Shown here in pieces: positions 34,228 through 45,000 of a stretch of DNA of 64,000 nt. Below the pieces are notes generated by a model. That model had not been told where the DNA came from. It saw only the letters and a list, made by a program, of their open reading frames with translations, and ran no database searches. Origin of the DNA: Chloroflexota bacterium (GTDB taxonomy: Bacteria; Chloroflexota; Anaerolineae; SpSt-313). Within the stretch, counting starts at the first letter, position 1; every line of letters starts with the position of its first letter. A program made the translations under genes and the position numbers. The stretch lies in NCBI GenBank assembly GCA_029553955.1, contig JAKPJZ010000201.1:62001-126000 (forward strand), in the 5' to 3' direction.

Positions 34228-34890
34228 ATGTCCAGGCTCAGGCGGCAGGCGTGGGCCTGGGTCGTGATTATGGCGGGGCTGTTTCTCTATGCGCTGGCTA
34301 TCGTGCTGATGGTGCGCGCCGACCTGGGCCTGGGGCCGTGGGACATCTTTCATGTGGGCGTGGCGGGCCGCCTGGGCTGGCCGCTGGGCCGGGTCTCTAT
34401 TGTGACCGGCCTGGCCATCATCGTGCTGTCATACGTGGCGGCGCGCATCAAGCCCGGCGCGGGGACGGTGGCCAACATGATCTGCATCGGCACCTTTATC
34501 GACTGGCTCATGCCGCACATGCCGGTATTCCGCGGCTGGGCGGTGCAGGTGGCGGTGTTCGGGTTGGGCGTGCTGCTGGAGGGGCTGGCCACGCGCGTCT
34601 ACATCGGCGCGGGGCTGGGGGCGGGGCCGCGCGATGGGCTGATGCTGGGCCTGAGCCGCATCACCGGGCGCAGCATCCGCCTGGTGCGCACCCGCATCGA
34701 GGTCACGGTGCTGGCGGCGGGCGCGTTGCTCGGCGGCAAGCTGGGCCTGGGCACGGTGATCTTTGCCCTGGGGATCGGGCCGGCGGTGCAGTTCTTCTTT
34801 AGGCTGTTCGGTGAGCCGGGGAAGACGCCGTATGGTCCCTCACCCCCGGCCCCTCTCCCACGTGCGCGGGGAGAGGGGAGGCATTTTTGA
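34228..34890 (+). CDS. YczE/YyaS/YitT-type membrane protein
   Basis: The product of about 220 residues has five hydrophobic helices and the motifs ALAIVLMVRADLGLGPWDIF, GTFIDWLMPHMP and GAGLGAGPRDGLMLGLSRITG, which match COG2364. The family's function is unknown. The start is uncertain: ATG 34228 is chosen because the first helix follows directly. The last 20 residues (from YGPSPPAPLPRARGEG) are encoded by a family G repeat, so the original stop has probably been lost. Confidence 0.78.
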   Translation: MSRLRRQAWAWVVIMAGLFLYALAIVLMVRADLGLGPWDIFHVGVAGRLGWPLGRVSIVTGLAIIVLSYVAARIKPGAGTVANMICIGTFIDWLMPHMPVFRGWAVQVAVFGLGVLLEGLATRVYIGAGLGAGPRDGLMLGLSRITGRSIRLVRTRIEVTVLAAGALLGGKLGLGTVIFALGIGPAVQFFFRLFGEPGKTPYGPSPPAPLPRARGEGRHF

Positions 34891-35162
34891 GGCGAGTCGG
34901 CGACAGTCGTTGTGGTTTGCCAGCCCCATGGTAGGCACATCCCCCCTCTCCCCGCGCACGTGGGAGAAGGGAAGCGGTCACGGTCGGCCTGCCGGCGCTC
35001 CCCCCTCTCCCTGCGCACGTGGGAGAGGGGAAGCGGTCACGGTCGGCCTGCCGGCGCTTCCCCCTCTCCCCGCGCACGTGGGAGAGGGGAAGCGGTCACG
35101 GTCGGCCTGCCGGCGCTTCCCCCTCTCCCCGCGCACGTGGGAGAGGGGCCGGGGGTGAGGGA
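34836..35162. repeat. Family G repeat expanded into a tandem array (about four copies of 59 bases)
   Basis: The outer borders are inverted: TCCCTCACCCCCGGCCCCTC at 34836 and its complement ending at 35162. Inside, CGCGCACGTGGGAGA recurs at 34953, 35012, 35071 and 35130, a 59-base period, with the linker AAGCGGTCACGGTCGGCCTG between copies. Linkers are nearly identical, so it is not a CRISPR array. Confidence 0.88.
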
Positions 35163-35226
35163 TCCTGCACCGGCGGCGAGGAGGACGAGCGGCTCAAGCC
35201 GCTACTACGAAGGGGGGCTGCTGGGC

Positions 35227-35255
35227 TTGCCGGGGGGTCGGGCGGCGGCTATACT
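35227..35255 (+). promoter_or_regulatory. pyk promoter
   Basis: TTGCCG (35227-35232) and TATACT (35250-35255) are 17 bases apart. The predicted start near 35262 gives a 36-base leader before the pyk ATG. Confidence 0.7.
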
Positions 35256-35297
35256 TGTGTGGCATTTGTGTCGTGCCGTGTAGAGTGGGGGGCGAGC

Positions 35298-36728
35298 ATG
35301 CGGCGGACCAAGATTGTCTGTACGATTGGGCCGGCGAGCGAGTCGGAGGAGACGCTCGGCCGATTGATGCAGGCCGGCATGGATGTGGCGCGTCTGAACC
35401 TGTCGCATGCCGACCAGGCCTGGCATGGTGCGACGGTGGCGCGCATCCGCGCGATGTCGGCGGCGCTGGGCCGGCCGGTGGGTATTCTGTGGGACCTGAG
35501 CGGCCCCAAGCTGCGCGTGGGCAAGATGAAGGAGGGCGGCGTCGAGCTGGTCGAGGGCGAGCAGGTCGTGCTGACCACCCGACCCATCATCGGCCACGGG
35601 CACGAGATCCCCGTACAGTACGCCCACCTGCCCAAGCACGTGCAGCCGGGCGAGCGCATCCTGATGGACGACGGGATGTTGGAGCTGCAGGTGCTGGCGG
35701 CCGAGGGCAGCGAGATCGGCTGCCGCGTCGTCACCGGCGGGGTGCTCAAGTCGAACAAGGGGCTCAACCTGCCCAACGCCTCGCTGGCCATCCCGGCGAT
35801 CACGGCCAAGGACCGCGATGACCTGCGCTTTGGGCTGGAGCTGGGGGTCGATTGGGTGGCGCTCTCCTTCGTGCGCACGGCCGACGAGGTGCGCGAGCTC
35901 AAGGCGTTGCTGTGTGAGTATGCGCCCAAGCGCCCGCCGCTGCCCGTGATTAGCAAGATCGAAAAGCCCGAGGCGCTGCAGAACATCGACGGCCTCATCG
36001 AAGAGTCCGACGGCATCATGGTGGCCCGCGGCGACCTGGGCATCGAGACCTCGCCGGAGGAGGTGCCCGTCCAGCAGAAGCGCATCATCCGCAAGTGCAA
36101 CCTGGCCGGCAAGCCGGTGATCACGGCGACGCAGATGCTGGAGTCGATGGTCCAGAACCCGCGGCCCACCCGCGCCGAGGCCTCGGATGTGGCCAACGCC
36201 ATCCTCGACGGCACCGACGCGGTGATGCTCTCGGGCGAGACGGCGGCGGGGGAGTACCCGGAGGAGGCGGTGCGCGTGATGGGGCGCATCGCGCAGTTTG
36301 CCGAGCGCGAGGCCGTGGGCGCCTGGCGGGCGCGGCGCCAGATGCCGGTACAGTGCTGCAGCATCGCCGAAGCGGTGAGCCACGCCAGCACCGAGACGGC
36401 GGCCGACCTGGACGCGGCGGCGATCATCACGCCGACCGTTTCGGGCTATACGGCCTATATGGTGGCCAAGTACCGGCCCGAGGCGCCCATCGTCGCCGTG
36501 ACGCCCAACGAAGCCCCGCAGCGGCAATTGACGCTCGTGTGGGGGGTGTGCCCGCTCTTGGCCAAGCGCACCGAGAACACCGACGAGATGACCGCCGATG
36601 CGGTGCGGGCGGCGGTGCGCTACGGCTGGGCCAAGCCGGGCGATGTGGTCGTTATTACCGGCGGCACGGCCGGCAGCCTGCCGGGGACGACGAATATGAT
36701 GACCGTGCGTGTGGTGCCGAAGGACTGA
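35298..36728 (+). CDS. pyk: Pyruvate kinase
   Basis: It makes pyruvate and ATP from phosphoenolpyruvate and ADP. The 476-residue enzyme begins MRRTKIVCTIGPASES. Hallmarks are MDVARLNLSHADQ, LWDLSGPKLRVGKM, VLKSNKGLNLPNASLAIPAI, the active-site segment VISKIEKPEALQNIDGLIEE followed by GIMVARGDLGIE, TATQMLESMVQNPRPTRAEA and TDAVMLSGETAAGEYPEEAV. The C-terminal regulatory domain (from about residue 350) ends VITGGTAGSLPGTTNMMTV. It has no extra PEP-utilising domain. It leads the glycolytic cluster with pgk, pfk and apgM. Confidence 0.97.
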   Translation: MRRTKIVCTIGPASESEETLGRLMQAGMDVARLNLSHADQAWHGATVARIRAMSAALGRPVGILWDLSGPKLRVGKMKEGGVELVEGEQVVLTTRPIIGHGHEIPVQYAHLPKHVQPGERILMDDGMLELQVLAAEGSEIGCRVVTGGVLKSNKGLNLPNASLAIPAITAKDRDDLRFGLELGVDWVALSFVRTADEVRELKALLCEYAPKRPPLPVISKIEKPEALQNIDGLIEESDGIMVARGDLGIETSPEEVPVQQKRIIRKCNLAGKPVITATQMLESMVQNPRPTRAEASDVANAILDGTDAVMLSGETAAGEYPEEAVRVMGRIAQFAEREAVGAWRARRQMPVQCCSIAEAVSHASTETAADLDAAAIITPTVSGYTAYMVAKYRPEAPIVAVTPNEAPQRQLTLVWGVCPLLAKRTENTDEMTADAVRAAVRYGWAKPGDVVVITGGTAGSLPGTTNMMTVRVVPKD

Positions 36729-36730
36729 AG

Positions 36731-36797
36731 GGTTTCGCAGGCAGCCGCGTTTCCTGCCGCCCGTCGGGCGGCAGGAAACGCGGCTGCCTGCGAAACC
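36731..36797. repeat. Near-perfect palindrome, 33-base arms
   Basis: 36731-36763 and 36765-36797 are exact inverted copies around one T; the outer part reads GGTTTCGCAGGCAGCCGCG. It begins 2 bases after the pyk stop codon. No T-tract follows. Confidence 0.92.
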
Positions 36798-36828
36798 CCG
36801 GAGAGTATCACTGGATTGGTGGTGTTTT

Positions 36829-37974
36829 GTGTCCCGGGAATCCTTTGACCTTGACATCCGCATCGACCCCGAGCGGCAGCGGGTGGCCAAGCAGCGCGCC
36901 CGCGAAGGCCGCCGCCTGATGCTGCTGGAGTTGGGCGTGGCGGCGGCGCTGGTGCTGGGCTTCCTGGCCAGCGGCGCCTCGCGTCGGCTCAAGGCGGCGT
37001 TGCTGGGCGCGGGGCTGGCTTCGCCATGGCTCTTGGTCGGCGCCTACCTGGGCCTGGTGCTGGTCGGCTACGCGCTGGCCATGGCGCCGCTGGGCTGGTG
37101 GAGCGGCTACGTGCGGGCGCACCACTATGGCCTGAGCACGCAGACGCTGCGCTTGTGGCTGGCCGACGAGGCGAAATCGCTGGCGCTGTCGCTGGTGTTC
37201 GGCATCGCCGCCGGCGAGGTGATCTACTGGCTGCTGCGCACCTACCCCGACACCTGGTGGATCTGGGGCAGCACCTTCCTGGCGGCGGCGAGTGTGCTGC
37301 TGGGCTTTGTGGCGCCGGTGCTCATCCTGCCGCTCTTCAACACGCTCACCCCGCTCGATGACGAGGAGCTCGTAGCACGCATCCGCCGCCTGGCCGAGCG
37401 TACGGGCCGGCGCGTGGCGGGCGTCTACACCATCGACCTCAGCGCGCGCACCACGGCGGCCAATGCCATGTTCATGGGCCTGGGGCGCACGCAGCGCATC
37501 GCGCTGGGCGATACGCTCTACAGCCAGTACACGCCCGACGAGATCGAGACCATCGTGGCCCACGAACTGGGGCACCAGGTGCACCACGACCTGTACCAGG
37601 GCCTGGCGCTACAGACGGCGCTGCTGGTGGGGGCGCTCTACCTGGCGCACCTGTTCCTGCGCTGGGGCGTGGCGCGCTTTGGCTTTGCCGGGCCGGGCGA
37701 CGTGGCGGCGCTGCCCCTCGTGGCGCTGGCGGTGGGCCTCTTTTCGCTGGTCACCATGCCACTGGCCAACGCGCACTCGCGCTGGCGCGAGCGCCTGGCC
37801 GACCGCTTCTCGCTGCAGGCCACGGGCAACGGTGCTGCCCTGGCGCGGGCGATGACCCGCCTGGCCAACCAGAACCTCAGCGAAATCGACCCGCCGCGCT
37901 GGGCGGTGTGGCTCCTCTACTCGCACCCGCCCCTCGCCGAGCGCATCGCCCTCGGCAGCGAGGCCCCGGCCTGA
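36829..37974 (+). CDS. M48-family membrane metallopeptidase (Ste24/CAAX protease-like)
   Basis: The 381-residue integral membrane protein has the zinc motif HELGH in ETIVAHELGHQVHHDLYQ, and the third-ligand region in ANAHSRWRERLADRFSLQAT. FVAPVLILPLFNTLTPLDDE and ARTTAANAMFMGLGRTQRIALGD are typical of the Ste24 branch. About six hydrophobic helices are present. A GTG start at 36829 is used, with GGTGG about 5 bases upstream; the longer frame begins in the palindrome after pyk. It may process prenylated or short membrane peptides; the substrate is unknown. Confidence 0.88.
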   Translation: MSRESFDLDIRIDPERQRVAKQRAREGRRLMLLELGVAAALVLGFLASGASRRLKAALLGAGLASPWLLVGAYLGLVLVGYALAMAPLGWWSGYVRAHHYGLSTQTLRLWLADEAKSLALSLVFGIAAGEVIYWLLRTYPDTWWIWGSTFLAAASVLLGFVAPVLILPLFNTLTPLDDEELVARIRRLAERTGRRVAGVYTIDLSARTTAANAMFMGLGRTQRIALGDTLYSQYTPDEIETIVAHELGHQVHHDLYQGLALQTALLVGALYLAHLFLRWGVARFGFAGPGDVAALPLVALAVGLFSLVTMPLANAHSRWRERLADRFSLQATGNGAALARAMTRLANQNLSEIDPPRWAVWLLYSHPPLAERIALGSEAPA

Positions 37975-37977
37975 ACT

Positions 37978-38063
37978 AAGGAAGGGGTTTTGGGTGGTTG
38001 TGGTCTGGGCCTCGCCCCCGCGGGGGCGAGGCCCAGACCACAACCACCCAAAACCCCTTCCTT
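37978..38063. repeat. Perfect 86-base palindrome, 43-base arms without loop
   Basis: 37978-38020 and 38021-38063 are exact reverse complements. The outer part reads AAGGAAGGGGTTTTGGGTGG. It starts 3 bases after the M48 stop and ends 15 bases before the pgk -35 box. A hairpin of this size in RNA could end transcription, but there is no T-tract. Confidence 0.95.
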
Positions 38064-38078
38064 CACATGGCCTTCTGG

Positions 38079-38107
38079 TTTACAGCGCCCGGCGAACGTG
38101 CTAGAAT
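38079..38107 (+). promoter_or_regulatory. pgk promoter
   Basis: TTTACA (38079-38084) and TAGAAT (38102-38107) are 17 bases apart. The predicted start near 38114 gives a 48-base leader. Confidence 0.65.
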
Positions 38108-38161
38108 GCGCACGGCCTCATCCGGCATCATACCAGGCCACATAAGGAGCGGGAGGACGCC

Positions 38162-39358
<1,197 letters not shown>

Positions 39359-39505
39359 GCGCGGCGAACGGCGTACTGCGTAATACGTACTGCGTAATGC
39401 GTGACTGTGTTGCGTATTGCGTCTTCCGTTCACTGAAGCCAAGCCAACGGAACACGCAACACGCAACAGGGCCGCATCACGCATTAGCGCGGACAGGGGT
39501 CAACC
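39359..39505. repeat. Short intergenic repeat stretch
   Basis: Motifs of the type CGTAATACGTACTGCGTAAT and AACACGCAACACGCAAC recur with their near-complements (GTTGCGTATTGCGT). This is a low-complexity palindromic filler between pgk and pfk; no gene was seen. Confidence 0.5.
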
Positions 39506-40477
39506 ATGAGACGGATCGGTGTGCTCACGAGTGGCGGGGATGGGCCGGGGTTCAACCCCTGCGTGCGCGCGGTGGTGCGCATGGCGGCGAGCCTCGGCGT
39601 GGAGGTGGTGGGCATCCGGCGCGGCTATGCCGGCCTGCTGGACCACGAGTTTGTTGACCTGCCGGCGCGCGCGGTGGGCGGCATTATCGGCAGGGGCGGC
39701 ACTTTCCTGGGCACGGCGCGCTCCGCCGAGTTCGCCACGCGCGGCGGCCAGCTCGACGGCCTGCGCAACCTCAACGAGGCCGAGATCGAGGGCCTGGTGG
39801 TGATCGGCGGCGATGGCACCATGCGCGGCGGCCAGAAGCTGCAAGATCTGGGCTTCCCCGTCATTGGCGTGCCCGGCTCGATCGACAACGACTTGGCGGG
39901 CACCGATATGTGCATCGGCGTCGATACGGCGCTCAACACCGCCCTCGACGCCATCGACCGCATCAAAGACACCGCCAGCTCGCACCAACGGGCCTTCCTG
40001 GTGGAGGTCATGGGGCGCAACAGCGGCTACCTGGCACTGATGACCGGCATTGCCGGCGGCGCCGAACTGGTCTGCATCCCCGAGGTGGCCTTTGAGTTGG
40101 CCGACGTCGAGCGCACGGTGACCGACGCCTACATCAAGGGGAAATCGCACTGCATCATCGTCGTAGCCGAGGGCGCGCGCTACAACGCCGTCAGAATCGC
40201 CGAGTACCTCAATGCGCGGCGCGAGGAGGCGGGGTTCAGCGTGCGCGTGACCATCCTGGGCCACATCCAGCGCGGCGGCTCCCCATCGGCGTTCGACCGC
40301 GTCTTGGCCACGCGGCTTGGCTCGGCGGCTACCAGGGCGCTCGTGGAAGGGCGCCGCGGCGAGATGGTCGGGCTGGTGGGCAACGATATCGCCCTCACGC
40401 CGTTTGGCAAGATCATCGGCGAGCCCAAGCCCATCGACGTCAAGATGTTCCAGCTCGCAGGCGTGCTGGCGAGATAG
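39506..40477 (+). CDS. pfk: 6-phosphofructokinase (ATP-dependent type)
   Basis: It phosphorylates fructose 6-phosphate. The 323-residue product has the N-terminal motif RIGVLTSGGDGPGFNPCVRA, VIGGDGTMRGG, GVPGSIDNDLAGTDMCIGVD, and DTASSHQRAFLVEVMGRNSGY. Residues GGDG and PGSIDND carry Gly at the two positions that are Asp and Lys in pyrophosphate-using enzymes, so ATP is the likely donor. The C-terminal half has VTILGHIQRGGSPSAFDRVL. It follows pgk. Confidence 0.95.
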   Translation: MRRIGVLTSGGDGPGFNPCVRAVVRMAASLGVEVVGIRRGYAGLLDHEFVDLPARAVGGIIGRGGTFLGTARSAEFATRGGQLDGLRNLNEAEIEGLVVIGGDGTMRGGQKLQDLGFPVIGVPGSIDNDLAGTDMCIGVDTALNTALDAIDRIKDTASSHQRAFLVEVMGRNSGYLALMTGIAGGAELVCIPEVAFELADVERTVTDAYIKGKSHCIIVVAEGARYNAVRIAEYLNARREEAGFSVRVTILGHIQRGGSPSAFDRVLATRLGSAATRALVEGRRGEMVGLVGNDIALTPFGKIIGEPKPIDVKMFQLAGVLAR

Positions 40478-40519
40478 CGAGGGAACTGAAGAAACTGGGG
40501 GAACTAACGGAACTGAAGG

Positions 40520-40620
40520 CCGACCCGGACTCCCGAACTTGTTCGGGCCGCCCCCCAGCAAGTCGGGGACTCCGGGTCGGACTCCCGAACTTGTTCGGGC
40601 GTTGCCCCAAGAGCCGCCCG
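40520..40620. repeat. Dispersed repeat family C, copy 3
   Basis: It contains two GACTCCCGAACTTGTTCGGGC blocks flanking CAAGTCGGGGACTCCGGGTC. An outer inverted pair, AGGGAACTGAAGAAACTGGGG at 40480 and CCAGTTCCCTCAGTTCCTT at 40629, encloses it. Confidence 0.75.
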
Positions 40621-40661
40621 AGTTCCTCCAGTTCCCTCAGTTCCTTGTCTAGGAGGAGAGT

Positions 40662-41870
40662 GTGACAGATTTCGCTTTGCTCAAGGACCTCGTCGTCAAG
40701 AACACCACCAAGATCGTGCTCCTGGTGCTCGATGGCATCGGCGGCCTGCCGGTGATGCCGGGCGGGCCGACGGCGCTGGAGGCGGCGCACACGTCCAATA
40801 TGGACCGGCTGGCGGCCGAGGGCATCTGCGGGCTGCACGAGCCGATCGGGCCGGGCATCACGCCGGGCAGCGGACCCTCGCACCTGGCCGTCTTTGGCTA
40901 TGACCCCATCAAGTACGAGATCGGCCGCGGCGTGCTGGAGGCGGTGGGCATCGACTTTGCGCTCACGCCGCAGGACCTGGCGGCGCGTGGCAACTTTTGC
41001 ACCGTCGACGCCGCCGGCAATATCACCGATCGCCGCGCCGGGCGCATCGCCACCGAGATCAGCGCCAAGCTGGCGGCGCGGCTGCAGGCCGAGGTCAAGC
41101 TGCCGGGGGTGCAGGTGTTCGTCTCGCCGGTGAGGGAGCACCGCTTTGTGCTCGTGCTGCGCGGCGAGGGGCTGGTGCCGGCGCTGAGCGAGACGGACCC
41201 CCAGGTATTGGGCAAGCCGCCGCTGCCGGTACAGCCACTGGCGCCCAAGGCGGCGCACACCGCCGACCTGGTGAACCGGTTCGTCGATCAGGCGCGGCGC
41301 ATCCTGGCCGACGCGCACCCGGCGAACATGGTGCTGCTGCGCGGCTTTGCCAAACACCCCACGCTGCCGCAGATGGCCGACGTCTATGGCCTGCGCGCCG
41401 CGGCGATTGCGGCCTACCCCATGTACCGCGGGCTGGCCAAGCTGGTGGGCATGACGGCGCTGCCTACGGGCATGGCGCTCGACGACGAATTCGCCGCCCT
41501 CGAGCAGGGCTGGGCCGACTATGACTATTTCTACCTGCACGTGAAAAAGACCGACTCCAGCGGCGAGGACGGCAACTATGAGGCCAAGGTGCACGTCATC
41601 GAAGAGGTAGACCGGCTCGTGCCGCGGCTGATGGCCTTGAAGCCCGACGTGGTGGTCATCACCGGCGACCACTCGACACCGGCGGCGCTCAAGGGGCATA
41701 GCTGGCACCCGGTGCCCACGCTGCTCTGGGCGCCCACCTGCCGGCCCGACCTGACGACGAGCTTTGGCGAGCGCGCCTGCACGCAGGGCAGCCTGGGGCG
41801 CTTCCCGGCGGTCGATATCATGCCGCTGGCCCTGGCCCACGCCCTGCGCCTGACCAAGTTCGGCGCGTAA
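40662..41870 (+). CDS. apgM: 2,3-bisphosphoglycerate-independent phosphoglycerate mutase, ApgM family
   Basis: It interconverts 3- and 2-phosphoglycerate with a metal-dependent serine mechanism of the alkaline phosphatase superfamily. The 402-residue product has KIVLLVLDGIGGLPV (first metal Asp), PGSGPSHLAVFGYDP with the catalytic serine, YDYFYLHVKKTDSSGEDGNY (His/Lys/Asp), and VVITGDHSTPAALKGHSWHP with the last metal ligands. This is the archaeal-type form also found in some bacteria. The GTG at 40662 has AGGAGGAGAG directly upstream. Last gene of the glycolytic cluster. Confidence 0.95.
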   Translation: MTDFALLKDLVVKNTTKIVLLVLDGIGGLPVMPGGPTALEAAHTSNMDRLAAEGICGLHEPIGPGITPGSGPSHLAVFGYDPIKYEIGRGVLEAVGIDFALTPQDLAARGNFCTVDAAGNITDRRAGRIATEISAKLAARLQAEVKLPGVQVFVSPVREHRFVLVLRGEGLVPALSETDPQVLGKPPLPVQPLAPKAAHTADLVNRFVDQARRILADAHPANMVLLRGFAKHPTLPQMADVYGLRAAAIAAYPMYRGLAKLVGMTALPTGMALDDEFAALEQGWADYDYFYLHVKKTDSSGEDGNYEAKVHVIEEVDRLVPRLMALKPDVVVITGDHSTPAALKGHSWHPVPTLLWAPTCRPDLTTSFGERACTQGSLGRFPAVDIMPLALAHALRLTKFGA

Positions 41871-41876
41871 ACGCCA

Positions 41877-41913
41877 GACACCTGACAGGTCTCCCGAAGA
41901 CCTGTCAGGTGTC
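41877..41913. repeat. Family D hairpin after apgM
   Basis: GACACCTGACAGGTCT (41877-41892) and its exact complement (41898-41913) enclose CCCGA. It lies 6 bases after the apgM stop. The motif ACCTGACAGGT is shared with 13627-13661 and 54852-54869 and with the left flank of family B. Confidence 0.75.
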
Positions 41914-42031
41914 GTCATTGTGAGCCTCATCGCTTTGCCCTCCGTTTTCACACAAGAGCGGTGGTGGGCGGCGCCAACTGCGCGAGGGCCAAGGCGTGAT
42001 AGGCAGGCCAGCAGCCCGCACCGACGCGTTC

Positions 42032-45000
42032 TCACATCTCCTTGCTGTCCCTCACAATAATGTTCCTGAGCAGCGTGTTGCTCTTGCCGTCCTGCAGAGC
42101 GGCCGTCAACCCTCCTCCGGGGTCTTGCTCATATTCGGCGGTCACATCGACAACGATGCGAAGAACTCTGGGCGCCTGCGACTGCAGTGGCTTGAGGATA
42201 CTGCTGAACAGGGCGGTCAACTCCCGTAGTGAGCTTAGGGTACCCCGAACTGTGACGACGCGTCCCCGGTCTGACTCTACGCCGCCGGCCCCTCCCTTCA
42301 GGACCACTGAAACCCATCCCGACTTGAGCGCCTCCATATCTGTAGGTATGTTTGCCTCAGGGCCGCTGGGCCCCACATGATAGGCCAACTCTTGACTAGT
42401 CACAAGCTCTCTGAGAGCGAGATGGAACGACTTGTCGTCTATCGGAACGTTCCGGCCTTTGGCAACATATGCGTAGATGGCCGACACACGGGCCGGCTGG
42501 CCACCACCGTTGACGGCCACCACAGCATCCCTTACCTCTTCGACGGTGACCTGTGTCGGTTGGGTGGTGATGGCCTCATACAACGTAGGCCGCAGGAGCA
42601 CCCACCTCTGGCCAATCTGTGGCTGCTCCTGGGGAGGCAGGGCCATCTGCTTGAAGTAGAGGGCTGTATAGCTGTCGCGTTGGTCGCGCGGGCTGTCGTC
42701 GTTGGTCAGGTGGCCCAGGGCAAACAGCCCTTTCTGCTGGCCAACACGAAGTGTGTCCAACAGGGTGTTCTGGTCTCGCAGCACGGGCAGTGCAACCTGC
42801 CGGCAAAAGCGCTCCCATAGCTCGCGAGTCGTCACCGATAGTTGAGCCCGCGGCCAGGTGTGCTCCTGGTAGCGGTCCAGCAGCACCTCGGGGGTCAGCT
42901 CGGTCATGATGGATTGTCCTGCTCCCGAGGAGCTCGTCAAGCGCTCCCAGGCCAAAGGGGCAATGAGCTTGCCCGGGCCATAGTGGCCAGAGCGTACGGT
43001 CGAGAGCTTGACGACGCTGGCGTTGCCCTCGCGTGCCACCGTCGGCAGCAGAGCCCAGCAATAGGCGCTGATAAGGCCGCGGATAACGGCTGCGGATGCA
43101 CTCTCCATACGGGCTGTGACAATGCTCTGCTGGGCGCCACCGATACGGTCCCATTCGCCCGAGTTGCGCTGTATCTTGCTCCAGCTCAAATAGTCTGCTG
43201 CCGCCTGTTTGGCCAGTTTGATGCCGCCTTCGTCGGCCGCACAGAAAACGAGGGTGTTGCGGTTCTGCCGCAACAGGTCGCCCCGTCTGTCCAGCATGGC
43301 CAGACAGGCCCGCTCGGTGTCACCGCTTGCCACTCCCTCGGTCACGGTGTACTGGGAGTCGAGCACGATGAGCTTGAGAGCCTCGTCATCAGGCACCGCC
43401 TGGCTATCCTCCGGGCGGTAGTGGACCTGGAATCCATGCCCTGGCATTTTGTCGCCCAGGGCATTCCTGGTGGTAGTATTCTGCATGTGGGCGTCAACCT
43501 CGCCCGGCGTCAGGTTAGTGTAGTGGGTGTATTGCAGGCTAAGGACGTTGGGCTGTTTGCGGAACTGGTAGCGCGACTCCTCCCAGAAGTAGTAGAACAG
43601 ACTGCGCTCAAAGCGGGCCAGGATGTCGTCCCACACGGACTCCGGAACGCCCGGCCTGCTGCAAGCCAACCTCAGCCCCTCCCGTGTGGCAGAAGGAACC
43701 TCGCCGCCGCCCACGCTGTAGAGCAATATGGTGGTCGCCAGCCCCTGAGCCAGGCTTCCAGTCTGGTGTTGTCGGTCCAGCAACTGGGCCTTGGCCAACT
43801 CGCTCCCCGGCTGGGCTGCGATATCGGTGCCGATGACCGTCTCCCACTGCTCGTCGCCGGCGACGCGGCGCGCCATGCCGCGCAGGTCGCCAACCCCCAG
43901 GTCGACGTCACAACATTGGATGAGGGCGTTCTCACATCCCTCGCGGCGGGTCCACAGCTGCTGCAGCGCCAGGGCCAGAAAGCGCAGAGTATCGCGGGTC
44001 TCCTGAAAGCCTGCGCACGCCCCCCAGCGCTCATAGAGCACGGAGATGAGCTCGGGATGGAAAGGATAGCTGTGGGCTATCAGGCGCTCATAGTCGGCGC
44101 CCATCTTCTCCGCCGGCAGGCTGCCCAGACTGGCATAGAGCTGGCGGTAGCCCTTGGCCGTTGCCGCGGCGCTCTCTCCGTCCACCTGTTCAAAGAGGCG
44201 CCGGCGGACGACCTCGTGTATCTCGCTACGCTGCACAGGGCGAATGGCCGTGGCCTCGCGCAGCACATGCTCGTTGAGTCGCTCCAGCCAGGCCATAGCG
44301 CCATCGCTCAGCATGTCCTCGCGGCTGGCGGTGAGGGAGACGATCATCACGGCGCCACGTGCGGCATTGACGGCGTCGGTCAGCTCGCGCAGAAAAGCCA
44401 CGGTCTGCTCGGCCAGGCTCCTTTCCGCCGTCTTGATGCCGGTTACCTTGTCCACATAGTGCAAAGTCTCGTCAAAGAGGATTGCACAGGGCCCTGCATG
44501 CCGCAGCAACTCTACGAGCGCCTGGTCGCCGGGCGAGACGAGCGTCTCGTCGTTTTGGGCGACCAGGGCATAGGCGGCCGGGCCGCCGAGCTGATAGGCC
44601 ACCTCGCCCCACAGGGTACGAATCTGTAGCCCCTCAGGGGTAGCGCGCCCCAGAGGGTTGAGGCTGGTGCCTGGAATGACTGCCACCTGGGCCCTGGGTG
44701 GCCGCCCCAGGCCGGCTGCCTGCACGATAGCGGCAACATCGGCCACCTGCATGGCCTCTTCAGGATGCTTGAGCAGATGGAAAGCTGCCAGCTCGGAATG
44801 GCTTTTGCCGCCGCCAAAACCGGTCTGCAGCCACAGCACACCGTTCAGATCGCGGTTGCCGGCGACCCGCTGCAGAACGCGCGCAAGCAGGTCTCGCAGG
44901 CCATCGGTGAAGTAGGTCTTTTGGAAGAACAGGCGCGCATCGAGGTACTCGTCCGCACCCTCCCCTCGGGCAACGTGGCCCAGCTTGGCATCGAAGAGCC

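Noticed and set aside
34836-35162. Possible CRISPR array (regular 59-base period)
   Set aside because: The segments between the palindromes are identical rather than variable, and no cas genes are in the window.
37978-38063. Ordinary rho-independent terminator
   Set aside because: The arms are far too long and perfect and there is no T-tract on either strand; it is listed as a palindrome instead.
39506-40477. Pyrophosphate-dependent phosphofructokinase
   Set aside because: The two specificity positions are Gly (GGDG and PGSIDND), the ATP-type residues, not Asp and Lys.
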